From Burkholderia ambifaria (GTDB lineage Bacteria > Pseudomonadota > Gammaproteobacteria > Burkholderiales > Burkholderiaceae), in NCBI RefSeq assembly GCF_001443045.1, contig NZ_LKPJ01000001.1:428698-492697 (forward strand): a stretch of DNA of 64,000 nt. Reading direction: 5' to 3'. Position 1 is the first letter of the stretch. Each line of letters begins with the position of its first letter. Both the position numbers and the translations under genes were made by a program. The notes beneath the pieces are model-generated. The model did no database searches. It was not told where the DNA came from and was given only the letters and a program-made list of their open reading frames with translations. Positions 26,901-35,379 of the stretch are shown here, piece by piece.

Positions 26901-28763
26901 ATGACCAGAAAAACCACCCATCTGGGCGGCCAGGCATTCCAGGCCGTCTTCGGCTTCACGTTCCGCTACTGGCGCAAGCAGCCGGTGCGCATCGCGGCGA
27001 TCGCGGCACTGGCGCTGCTCGGCGCGCTGGCCGACGTGCTCACGCCGCTGTTCGCCGGGCGCCTCGTCGATGCGCTGTCGGCCGGCCTGACGAACCGCGC
27101 CGCCGCGTGGCATTCGGCCGTCACCGCATTCGGCACGCTGGCCGCGCTCGGCATCGGCGCGACGTTGCTGCGGCAAGGCGTCTACCTGAACATCATCACG
27201 CTCACGCTGAAGATGATGAGCGAGATCGCCGCCGCATCGTTCCATCGCGTGCAGCGCTTCTCGACCGACTGGCATGCGAACAGCTTCGCGGGGTCGACCG
27301 TGCGCAAGATCACGCGCGGCATCTGGGCGCTCGACCTGCTGAACGACACGGTGCTGATCGCGCTGCTGCCGTCGATCACCATGCTCGTCGGCGCAACCGT
27401 GCTGCTCGGCACGCACTGGCCGGTGATGGGGCTCGTGGTCGGCGCGGGTTCGCTGCTGTACATCTCGGTGACGGTCGCCGTGTCGCTCGGCATCGTCGCG
27501 CCGGCCGCGCGGCTCGGCAACATGTGGGACACGCGCATGGGCGGCGCACTCGCGGACGCAGTGAGCTGCAATGCGGTCGTCAAGGCATTCGGCGCGGAAA
27601 CGCGCGAGGAAGCGCGGCTCGCGCGCGTGATCGGCAAGTGGCGTCAGCGCACGCGCCGCACGTGGGTGCGCGGCACGTTCAACGGCGGGCTGCAGGGTGC
27701 GATGCTCGTTGCGATGCAGGCGGCGATGATCGGCGTCGCGCTGCGGCTGTGGGCGAACGACGAAGCGAGCGTCGGCGACATCGCGTTCTCGCTGACGATG
27801 TTCTTCATGCTGCAGGGCTACCTGCGCGACGTCGGCATGCACATCCGCAACCTGCAGCGTTCGGTCAATGACATGGAAGAGCTCGTCGCGCTCGAGCGCC
27901 AGCCGCTCGGCATCGACGATCGTCCCGGCGCGCAGGCGATCCGGATCGGGCAAGGCGAGATCCGCTTCGAGCACGTGACGTTCCGCTACGGCAATCATCC
28001 GGTACCGCTGTACGACGACTTCTCGATGCGCATCGCGCCCGGCGAACGCGTGGGCCTCGTCGGCCATTCCGGTTCGGGCAAGACGACGTTCATCAAGCTG
28101 ATCCAGCGCCTGTACGACGTGTCGGGCGGCCGCATCACGATCGACGGCCAGGACATCGCGCAGGTGCGGCAGGATTCGCTGCGCAGCCAGATCGCGATCG
28201 TCCAGCAGGAGCCCGTGCTGTTCCACCGCACGCTTGCGGAGAACATCGCGTATGCCCGTCCCGATGCGAGCCGCGCGGAGATCGAGCGCGCCGCGCGTCT
28301 GGCCAGCGCGCACGACTTCATCGTCGCGCTGCCGGACGGCTATGACACGCTCGTCGGCGAGCGCGGGATCAAGCTGTCGGGCGGCGAACGCCAGCGCGTC
28401 GCGATCGCGCGCGCGTTCCTCGCGGACGCGCCGATCCTGATTCTCGACGAAGCAACGTCGAGCCTCGACAGCGAAAGCGAGGTGCTGATCCAGCAGGCGA
28501 TGGAGCGGCTGATGGTCGGCCGCACGACGCTCGTCGTCGCGCACCGGCTGTCGACGGTGCGCGCGCTCGACCGCCTGCTCGTGCTCGATCGCGGCAAGGT
28601 GATCGAGGAAGGCAGCCACGACGCGCTGATCCGCATCGACGGCGGGATGTATCGCCGGCTGTTCGAGCGGCAGGCGCTGGAGCTGGCGAAGGGCTTGATC
28701 GATTCGCCGCGGCGCATGGCGGACGGTGATGCCGGGCCGCTGGGAGAGCCGGCTGCGGTGTGA
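26901..28763 (+). CDS. ABC-type exporter, fused membrane and ATPase domains
   Basis: The protein has 620 residues. An N-terminal membrane domain with about six segments (about 25-320) is followed by an ATPase with Walker A GHSGSGKTT (near 387), signature LSGGERQR (near 491), and Walker B ILILDEATSS (near 512). This is the half-transporter plan of the MsbA/ATM1-like family, active as a dimer in the inner membrane. The substrate cannot be deduced. A strong ribosome site is lacking directly upstream. Confidence 0.9.
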   Translation: MTRKTTHLGGQAFQAVFGFTFRYWRKQPVRIAAIAALALLGALADVLTPLFAGRLVDALSAGLTNRAAAWHSAVTAFGTLAALGIGATLLRQGVYLNIITLTLKMMSEIAAASFHRVQRFSTDWHANSFAGSTVRKITRGIWALDLLNDTVLIALLPSITMLVGATVLLGTHWPVMGLVVGAGSLLYISVTVAVSLGIVAPAARLGNMWDTRMGGALADAVSCNAVVKAFGAETREEARLARVIGKWRQRTRRTWVRGTFNGGLQGAMLVAMQAAMIGVALRLWANDEASVGDIAFSLTMFFMLQGYLRDVGMHIRNLQRSVNDMEELVALERQPLGIDDRPGAQAIRIGQGEIRFEHVTFRYGNHPVPLYDDFSMRIAPGERVGLVGHSGSGKTTFIKLIQRLYDVSGGRITIDGQDIAQVRQDSLRSQIAIVQQEPVLFHRTLAENIAYARPDASRAEIERAARLASAHDFIVALPDGYDTLVGERGIKLSGGERQRVAIARAFLADAPILILDEATSSLDSESEVLIQQAMERLMVGRTTLVVAHRLSTVRALDRLLVLDRGKVIEEGSHDALIRIDGGMYRRLFERQALELAKGLIDSPRRMADGDAGPLGEPAAV

Positions 28764-29017
28764 TGCGGACCTGACGCGACGTGGCCCGGCGAGACGGTTG
28801 CACGCGCCGGGCCAGGCCTGGCCGGTGTTCGGGCTCGGATCGAGGCCGTGCCGATGCACGGCCTTTCCTGTCACGAAATGGCGGAGCCGCGGGGAACACC
28901 GGCGACGTTCGAACACGGTGCCACGGCCGTCGTTTGCGCCCCGAAGCCCCACCCGCAACGCCGCCCGCCGGGATCACTTATCATACGGGCCAGGCAATTT
29001 GCGACGAAAGGCAGATC

Positions 29018-29731
29018 ATGTTTACAGGCATTGTTCAGGGTGTTGGCGTCATCGCGGCGATCAAGGATCACGGCGAGCTGAGAACGTTCAGCATCGAATT
29101 CCCCGACGGATTTACCGCCGACATCGAGATCGGCGCGAGCGTGTCGGTCGACGGCGTCTGCCTGACGGTGACAACCATCCACTCCCCGGTGCTGATCGAC
29201 TTCGACGTGATGTTGCCGAGCCTGAGAATCACCACGCTGGCCGACCTGACGACCGGCGCCCGCGTCAACGTGGAACGGGCTGCGAAGGACGGCGCTGAGA
29301 TCGGCGGACATCCGCTGTCCGGTCACGTCGACTTCATGGGGACCATCCTGCACATCGCATCGTCCGAACACAACCGGATGATCCGCATCGGCGTGCCGGC
29401 CGATTTCAAGCGCTATGTGTTCGCGAAGGGCTATATCGCGATCAACGGCTGCAGCCTCACCGTGTCGGACGTCAATCGCGACGAAGGCTGGTTCGAAGTC
29501 TGGCTGATCCCCGAAACGCGCCGCGCCACCACCTTCGATGCGAAGGGCGTCAACGACAAGGTCAATATCGAGATCGAGCGCAGCACCCAGGTCGTCGTGG
29601 ATACGATCCGGGAATCGGTCAAGGAAACGCTCGGGGAATTGACGGGCGTCGTCACGACGTTGCTCGCCGAGAAGGGCATCGACATCGAGGAACTGCTCGC
29701 GCGAAACGTCGCGCGGCTGCCGAAGCAGTAA
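29018..29731 (+). CDS. ribE: Riboflavin synthase alpha chain-type protein
   Basis: The protein has 237 residues with two similar lumazine-binding repeats. The N-terminus starts with the invariant MFTGIVQGVG; repeat 1 carries SVDGVCLTV and GGHPLSGHVD; repeat 2 has KGYIAINGCSLTV and ETRRATTF. The enzyme dismutates two 6,7-dimethyl-8-ribityllumazine molecules into riboflavin. It is somewhat longer than typical because of a C-terminal tail. No other rib gene or FMN riboswitch is adjacent, so this may be a second copy. A lumazine-protein role is an alternative. Confidence 0.85.
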   Translation: MFTGIVQGVGVIAAIKDHGELRTFSIEFPDGFTADIEIGASVSVDGVCLTVTTIHSPVLIDFDVMLPSLRITTLADLTTGARVNVERAAKDGAEIGGHPLSGHVDFMGTILHIASSEHNRMIRIGVPADFKRYVFAKGYIAINGCSLTVSDVNRDEGWFEVWLIPETRRATTFDAKGVNDKVNIEIERSTQVVVDTIRESVKETLGELTGVVTTLLAEKGIDIEELLARNVARLPKQ

Positions 29732-29744
29732 CGGACACCCTGTT

Positions 29745-29769
29745 CCCGGTGATCGGCGGGATCACCGGG
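29745..29769. terminator. Hairpin between convergent ribE and ClC genes
   Basis: A perfect 10-bp stem (29745-29754 and 29760-29769) with a 5-nt loop. It lies 13 bp after the ribE stop between convergent genes and has no T tract. Confidence 0.5.
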
Positions 29770-29817
29770 CATCGGTTTCGGTCGACCCGCCCGGGCCGGC
29801 CGCCCCGTACGCCGACG

Positions 29818-31059
29818 TCACTCCGGCTCCACCTGTACGCCCTTCCCCACCGCCACCCGCTGCGACCGGTAAATCCCCGCGTGTCCGGAAAACAGATACG
29901 CGACCACGCAAGCCACGATCGCATACACGCCGACATCCGCGCCGAACAGTTCGATCGCCATGATCGTCGACGCGATCGGCGTATTGGCCGCACCCGCGAA
30001 CACCGCGACGAAGCCGAGCCCCGCGAGCACCGGCACCGGCAGCGCAAGCACCTGGCCGAGCGCATTGCCGAGCGTCGCGCCGATGTAGAACAGCGGCGTC
30101 ACTTCGCCGCCCTTGAATCCCGACGCGAGCGTGACGACCGTAAACGCGAACTTGCCCGCGAAATCGTAAACCGGCAGCGGCCCGTGAAATGCGGCCTCGA
30201 TCGTCGGAATCCCGAGACCGAGATACTGCGGCACGTTCAGCACGGTGGCCGCCACGGCCACCATCGCACCGCCGAGCACCGGCTGCAGCGGCGCGTAGCG
30301 GACGACGCGGCGGAACCACGCGGTCAGCGCGTGCGTCGCGAACGCGAACAGCCGGCCGACGACGCCGAACGCGATGCCCGCGGCGACCGTCGCGGCCAGC
30401 CCCGTCGCCGAGACGGCCGGCACGAACGGAATCGCATAAACGGTGTGATGCACGCCCCACGCACGGCACACGACATCCGCGACGATCGCCGACGCGACGC
30501 AGGTCAGCAGCGCGTCGTAGCGTACGCGGCCGATCGCGAGCACTTCGAGCCCGAACACGGCGCCCGCGAGCGGCGTGCCGAACACCGACGAGAACCCGGC
30601 TGCGATGCCGCCCATCAGCAACACGCGCCGATGCTCGCGATCGAGCCGGAACAGGTGCGTGACGCGATCGGCGAGCGCGCCGCCCATCTGCACGGCCGTC
30701 CCCTCGCGGCCAGCCGACCCGCCGAACAGGTGCGTGACGACGGTCGCGACGAGCACGAGCGGCGCCATGCGCTTCGGCACGAGCGCCTTCGGGTCGTGAA
30801 TCTCGTCGATCAGCAGGTTGTTGCCGCGCGCGACCGACTGGCCGAACCGGTGGTAGACCCAGCCGGTCGCGAAGCCGGCGGCCGGCAGCCCCCACAGCAG
30901 CCACGGATGCGCGACGCGCGTGCCGGTCGCCCAGTCGAGCGCGATCAGGAACAGCGCGGAAGCCGTGCCGGCCAGCGCGCCGAGCAAGGCCGAGAGTGCG
31001 AGCCAGCGGCACACGTAGCGCACGGTCGCGAAAAAATCGGCAGAAGTCGAGAAAAACAT
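29818..31059 (-). CDS. ClC-type chloride channel / Cl-/H+ antiporter
   Basis: A 413-residue inner-membrane protein with 10-12 hydrophobic segments. It has the ClC selectivity motif GGSAGREGTAVQMG (near 112-125) and the characteristic GFKGGEVTPLFYIGA (near 318). The gating glutamate of the GREGP-type motif is present, so proton-coupled exchange is likely. ATG 31059 begins MFFSTSADFF; the frame is open much further upstream but shows no homology there. Confidence 0.9.
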   Translation of the reverse strand: MFFSTSADFFATVRYVCRWLALSALLGALAGTASALFLIALDWATGTRVAHPWLLWGLPAAGFATGWVYHRFGQSVARGNNLLIDEIHDPKALVPKRMAPLVLVATVVTHLFGGSAGREGTAVQMGGALADRVTHLFRLDREHRRVLLMGGIAAGFSSVFGTPLAGAVFGLEVLAIGRVRYDALLTCVASAIVADVVCRAWGVHHTVYAIPFVPAVSATGLAATVAAGIAFGVVGRLFAFATHALTAWFRRVVRYAPLQPVLGGAMVAVAATVLNVPQYLGLGIPTIEAAFHGPLPVYDFAGKFAFTVVTLASGFKGGEVTPLFYIGATLGNALGQVLALPVPVLAGLGFVAVFAGAANTPIASTIMAIELFGADVGVYAIVACVVAYLFSGHAGIYRSQRVAVGKGVQVEPE

Positions 31060-31278
31060 GATTTCCAGTTTCGACAGGACATCAAAACCTGGGCGGCAGA
31101 ATACCGCATGGACGGCCTGCGACCTCCTGACAACCCAGGAACACGCAGGCATCATCAGCCGGGCAAACCGGCGGTTGAGGGCCAAACCGCGCAACGCGCC
31201 GGGCTCGGCCGCAGGGAGGCATGCCATCTCCGCAGGCGGCAATTGTACGCGACGCCGCGCGTCGCACGCAATGCGGGC

Positions 31279-31300
31279 CGGCGGGCCGGCCGGCCCGCCG
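31279..31300. repeat. 22-bp perfect GC palindrome at the end of the wsp operon
   Basis: A perfect palindrome with 11-bp arms and no loop, 8 bp beyond the wspF stop. It may help terminate the wsp transcript, but no T tract follows it on the minus strand. Confidence 0.4.
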
Positions 31301-31307
31301 CGCACCG

Positions 31308-32327
31308 TCAGTCGAGCGGCATGCGCTTCACGCGCGAGATCAGCTGGGGCGCGATCCGCTCGAGCGGCAGGATCGCGGACGCCGCGCCGATCGCCGCGGC
31401 CGCCTTCGGCATCCCGTAGACGGCGCTCGTCGCCTCGTCCTGCGCGATCGTGTAGCAACCCTTCGCGCGCATCGCCTTCAGCCCGAGCGCGCCGTCGCGC
31501 CCCATCCCGGTCAGCAGCACGCCAAGCGCATCGCCCTCCCAGCCGTCGGCGACGCTGTTGAAGAACACGTCGATCGACGGCCGGTACGGCGTCTCGGCCG
31601 GATGCCGCGTATAGCCGAGCACGCCGCGCGGCGACAGGCACAGGTGATCGTTGGTCGCCGCGAGCAGCACCTCGCCCGCCTGCGGCACGCTGCCCTGCCG
31701 CGCGACGCGCACGGGCAGCCGCGTATAGCCGTCGAGCCAATCCGCCATGCCGAGCGCGAACGCCTGGTCCACGTGCTGCACGATCACGAGCGCGGCCGGA
31801 AAATCGGCCGGCAGCGCGCGCAGCAGCGCGGTGAGCGCGGTCGGCCCGCCCGCGGACGCGCCGATCGCGATCAGCGTCGGCTGGCCGCGCGCGAGCGCCG
31901 GCGCGGACGGCACGAGCGTCGCGGTCCGGCTTTCGAGCAGCCGGCCGATCTGGTCGATCTTCGCGAGCAGCGGCTGCGGTGCCGCATCCGACGGCAGGCC
32001 GAGCGCGAGCGACGGCGTGTCGACCGCGTCGAGCGCGCCGGCGCCCATCGCCTCGTAGACCGACGACGTGTTCGCGCTGACGCTCGCGGTCACGATCAGG
32101 ATCGCGCACGGGGCACGCGCCATGATCTGCCGCGTCGCGGCCACGCCGTCGAGCTTCGGCATCACGAGATCCATCAGCACGAGGTCGGGCGGATGCGCGA
32201 CGCAGAAATCCACGGCCTCGTCGCCGTCGGTCGCCACCCACAGCACGCGGTGATCGGTACGCAGCGCGATCACGCGGCGCAGCGCCTCGACGGCAAGCGG
32301 CAGATCGTTGACGATGCCGATGTTCAT
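31308..32327 (-). CDS. wspF: WspF: CheB-type receptor methylesterase with receiver domain
   Basis: A 339-residue CheB homologue. The receiver domain (1-120) has phospho-acceptor D53 in LMDLVMP. The methylesterase domain has catalytic S158 (IGASAGGP), H185 (VQHVDQ) and D278 (GMGRDG). It should remove methyl groups from WspA and so reset the array; loss of WspF activates Wsp signalling in Pseudomonas. ATGA overlap with the wspE stop shows tight coupling, and it is the last gene of the operon. Confidence 0.93.
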   Translation of the reverse strand: MNIGIVNDLPLAVEALRRVIALRTDHRVLWVATDGDEAVDFCVAHPPDLVLMDLVMPKLDGVAATRQIMARAPCAILIVTASVSANTSSVYEAMGAGALDAVDTPSLALGLPSDAAPQPLLAKIDQIGRLLESRTATLVPSAPALARGQPTLIAIGASAGGPTALTALLRALPADFPAALVIVQHVDQAFALGMADWLDGYTRLPVRVARQGSVPQAGEVLLAATNDHLCLSPRGVLGYTRHPAETPYRPSIDVFFNSVADGWEGDALGVLLTGMGRDGALGLKAMRAKGCYTIAQDEATSAVYGMPKAAAAIGAASAILPLERIAPQLISRVKRMPLD

Positions 32328-34633
32328 CCGCGCGCATCCCCGATCAGGTCATGCACCGCATCGAGCAGCGCTTCGTCGTGGAAACTGCTCTTCGCGAGGT
32401 AGTAGTCGGCGCCGGCATCGAGCCCGCGCCGGCGATCCTCGTCGCGATCCTTGTACGACACGATCATCACCGGCAAGCGCCTGAGCATCGGATCGTTCTT
32501 GATCAGCGTGACGAGTTCGATCCCGTCCATGCGCGGCATGTCGACGTCGGTGACGACCAGGTCGAACGCGTCGCTGCGCACCGCGTTCCAGCCGTCCATC
32601 CCGTCGACAGCGACGGTCACGTCGTAGCCGCGCTTTTCCAGCAGCTTGCGTTCGAGCTCGCGCACCGTCAGCGAATCGTCGACGACGAGCACGCGGCGGC
32701 GCCGGTCGGCACGCGCGAGCTGCGGATCGCGCGTGAGCTTCGCGAGCTGGCCGCCGCGCACGAGCTTGTCGACGGAGCGGATCAGGTCCTCTACATCGAC
32801 GATCAGCACCGGGTCGCCGTTCTCGAGCAACGCACCGGCCGCGATGTTCTGGATCTTGTTCAGGCGGCTGTCGAGCGGCTGCACGACGAGCATCCGCTCG
32901 CCGAGGAAGCGGTCGACGGCGACGCCGTACAGCTCGGGCTCGCCGCCGACGACCACGACCGCCGTGCTCGTGCGCGCGGCGTCGGGCTCGCCGGCATCGA
33001 GCAGCTGATGCGCGGCGACGAGGCCCGCACGCCGGCCGTCGAACGGAAAATGCGGCTGGCCTTCGAGCACGTCGATGTCGTCATGCGAGAGTTCGAGCGT
33101 GCGGCGCACGTGCGCGAGCGGGAACGCGTACGGCTCGCCGCCGACCTCGACCAGCAGGCTGCGGATCACCGACAGCGTGAGCGGCAGTTGCAGCACGAAG
33201 CGCATGCCCGCACCGGGCTCGTTGAAGATGCGCACCGCGCCGCGCACGCCGCGCACCATCTCCTGCACCGCGTCGAGGCCGACGCCGCGCCCCGACACGT
33301 CGGTCACGGCGTCGCGCATCGAGAAGCCCGGCAGCAGCAGGAATTCGAGCAGCTCGGGATCGGACAGCCGCGCGGCCGTCTCGTCGTCGGTCAGGCGCTG
33401 ACGCACGACCGCCGCGCGCAGCGCGTCCATGTCGACGCCCGGCCCGTCGTCGATCACGCTGACGAGCAGCGAGCCGGCGCTGTGACGCGCCTCCAGCGTC
33501 ACGCTCGCCTCGTCCGGCTTGCCGCGCGCGCGGCGCGCGTCGGGCGATTCGACGCCGTGATCGATCGCGTTGCGCAGCAGATGGCCGAGCGGCGCGTCGA
33601 GCAGGTCGAGGATGTCGCGGTCGACCTGCGTGCCTTCGCCGACGATCGAGAAGCGCACCTGCTTGCCGAGCGAGCGCGCGAGATCGCGGACGATGCGCGG
33701 ATACGCACGCGTCGCGTCGCCGAACGGCCGCATCCGGCACTGCAGTGCCTCGTCGTACAGCTGCTCCGCGATATGCGTGCTGCGACGCTCGAAACGGTCG
33801 AACTCGTCCATGCGCTCGGCGAGCGAACGCTGCAGGTCGTTGAGCATGTGCCGCACTTCGTTCATCGACGCGAGCACGCCCGCATCGAGATCGTCGGCGA
33901 ACCGTTCGTATAACAGATCGAGCGAGCGGGCCGCGTCGCGCTGCGCGCGCTTCACGCGCAGCATCGATTCCGCGAACGGCTTGAGCCAGCGCGATTCGAC
34001 GAGCGACTCGCCGGACAGGCTCAGCAGCCGGTTCAGCGTATCGGCCCGCACGCGGCGCATCGCACCCGCGCCAGCCGCGCGGCCAGCCGGGACCGGATCG
34101 GGCACGGCCGCCGACACGGCGAGCGGCGGCACTGCGGCACTGGCCCCTACGGGCTCGTTCGCGGCACCGTCGTGTTCGCGAAACGGCGCGACGGACGGCA
34201 GCGCCGGCGGCGGCGCGAAGGCCGGTGCCGGCATCGCGGGCGTGCCGTCGGCCCCCGTCAGCGCCAGCGCAAACGCGTCGATCTCCGCCGACGACACGGG
34301 CGGCGCCTGCGGATCGGCGACGCGCACCAGCAGGTCGACGCCGGCAAGCAGCACGTCGACATGCGTGGCCGTCAGCGCGATCGTGCCGGCCTGCGCCGCG
34401 ACGAAGCATTCTTCCATCCGCCCCGCGATGTCGACGCCGAGCGGCACGCCAACGATGCGTGCGGCGCCCTTCAGCGAATGCGCGGCGCGCATGCATGCCT
34501 CGAGCGCGACGGAGTCGGGTTCGCCCGATTCGAGCGCGAGCAGGCATTCGGACAGCGACTGGGTCTGCGTGCGCGTCTCCTCGCGATACAGCTCGAGCAG
34601 CGACAGGTGGCTCAGATCGTCATCGCCGCTCAT
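32324..34633 (-). CDS. wspE: WspE: CheA-type hybrid histidine kinase with C-terminal receiver
   Basis: The kinase has 769 residues. The N-terminal HPt domain has phosphorylatable H52 (AAHSLKGAARI). A Pro/Ala linker follows, then dimerisation and HATPase domains (HLLRNAIDHGVES and DDGPGVD boxes, SGRGVGLD), a CheW-like domain, and a C-terminal receiver with phospho-acceptor near D696 (VTDVDMPRMDG). In Wsp systems WspE phosphorylates the output regulator and WspF. ATGA overlaps occur with wspD upstream and wspF downstream. Confidence 0.93.
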   Translation of the reverse strand: MSGDDDLSHLSLLELYREETRTQTQSLSECLLALESGEPDSVALEACMRAAHSLKGAARIVGVPLGVDIAGRMEECFVAAQAGTIALTATHVDVLLAGVDLLVRVADPQAPPVSSAEIDAFALALTGADGTPAMPAPAFAPPPALPSVAPFREHDGAANEPVGASAAVPPLAVSAAVPDPVPAGRAAGAGAMRRVRADTLNRLLSLSGESLVESRWLKPFAESMLRVKRAQRDAARSLDLLYERFADDLDAGVLASMNEVRHMLNDLQRSLAERMDEFDRFERRSTHIAEQLYDEALQCRMRPFGDATRAYPRIVRDLARSLGKQVRFSIVGEGTQVDRDILDLLDAPLGHLLRNAIDHGVESPDARRARGKPDEASVTLEARHSAGSLLVSVIDDGPGVDMDALRAAVVRQRLTDDETAARLSDPELLEFLLLPGFSMRDAVTDVSGRGVGLDAVQEMVRGVRGAVRIFNEPGAGMRFVLQLPLTLSVIRSLLVEVGGEPYAFPLAHVRRTLELSHDDIDVLEGQPHFPFDGRRAGLVAAHQLLDAGEPDAARTSTAVVVVGGEPELYGVAVDRFLGERMLVVQPLDSRLNKIQNIAAGALLENGDPVLIVDVEDLIRSVDKLVRGGQLAKLTRDPQLARADRRRRVLVVDDSLTVRELERKLLEKRGYDVTVAVDGMDGWNAVRSDAFDLVVTDVDMPRMDGIELVTLIKNDPMLRRLPVMIVSYKDRDEDRRRGLDAGADYYLAKSSFHDEALLDAVHDLIGDARG

Positions 34634-35349
34634 CGCATGCTCCGTGTGACGGCGTCGAACAGCCGATCGTCGTCGAGCAGCCCCACCGACTTGCCGCGCC
34701 ACGACAGCACGCCGCGCGACAGGCCGGCGCTTGCACGCCCGACCGTCGCCGGCACGGGTACCCATTCGGATGCGCCGAAGCGCAGCACGCCCTCGACTTC
34801 GTCGACCGGGAACACCACCGGATCGCCCTGGTGCGCGGCAACCAGCAGCCGCGTGAACCGGCCGTCCGCGCCGGCATGGCCGCCGTTGCCCGCTTCGAGT
34901 CCGAGCAGCGCGCCGATCGAGATCGCGATGCGCAGCGTGCCGCGAATGTTGACCACGCCGCGCACGGCCGAATGGCGGCGATGCGGTAGCGAATGGATCG
35001 GACGCGTGCCGGCGATCTCACGCAGCACGCCGATCGGCAGCGCGAGCCATTCGTCGGCGACGCGAAACGCCAGCGCCGCCTGACGCGTATCGTCGCCGCC
35101 GTGCGCGCGGGTCGCGTCGAACGCGCTGATCCGCTGCGTGGCGTCGGCCATCTCGGCGACGCCGAGCGGGCGTTCGAGCAGTTTTGCCGCGTGATACGCA
35201 TAGATCGGGCAATTCAGGCAGCGCAGGCAGTCGGCCAGCCGCTCGCACGAGCGGTCGCCGCGCGTGCCGATCCGGTTCCAGCAATCGTCGACGCCGATCG
35301 TCGTGTCGTCAGCGACAACGGCGTCGCGGTTCATTCGTTCCTCGGTCAT
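34630..35349 (-). CDS. wspD: WspD: CheW-type coupling protein
   Basis: A 239-residue CheW-like scaffold. The CheW core is in the C-terminal 150 residues (EWLALPIGVLREIAGTRPIH, GVVNIRGTLRIAISIGALLG). An extra N-terminal part contains a cysteine-rich segment, CLRCLNCPIY, unusual in CheW proteins but known from WspD-like ones. ATG 35349 has a GGGAG ribosome site; an in-frame ATG 15 bp later with GAGGAA is an alternative. It overlaps wspE by ATGA. Confidence 0.9.
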   Translation of the reverse strand: MTEERMNRDAVVADDTTIGVDDCWNRIGTRGDRSCERLADCLRCLNCPIYAYHAAKLLERPLGVAEMADATQRISAFDATRAHGGDDTRQAALAFRVADEWLALPIGVLREIAGTRPIHSLPHRRHSAVRGVVNIRGTLRIAISIGALLGLEAGNGGHAGADGRFTRLLVAAHQGDPVVFPVDEVEGVLRFGASEWVPVPATVGRASAGLSRGVLSWRGKSVGLLDDDRLFDAVTRSMR

Positions 35350-35379
35350 CCCGATGTCGGCTCCCAACCCGTACTCTCA

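Noticed and set aside
28764..29017. Possible FMN riboswitch before ribE
   Set aside because: None of the conserved RFN sequence blocks could be found in the leader.
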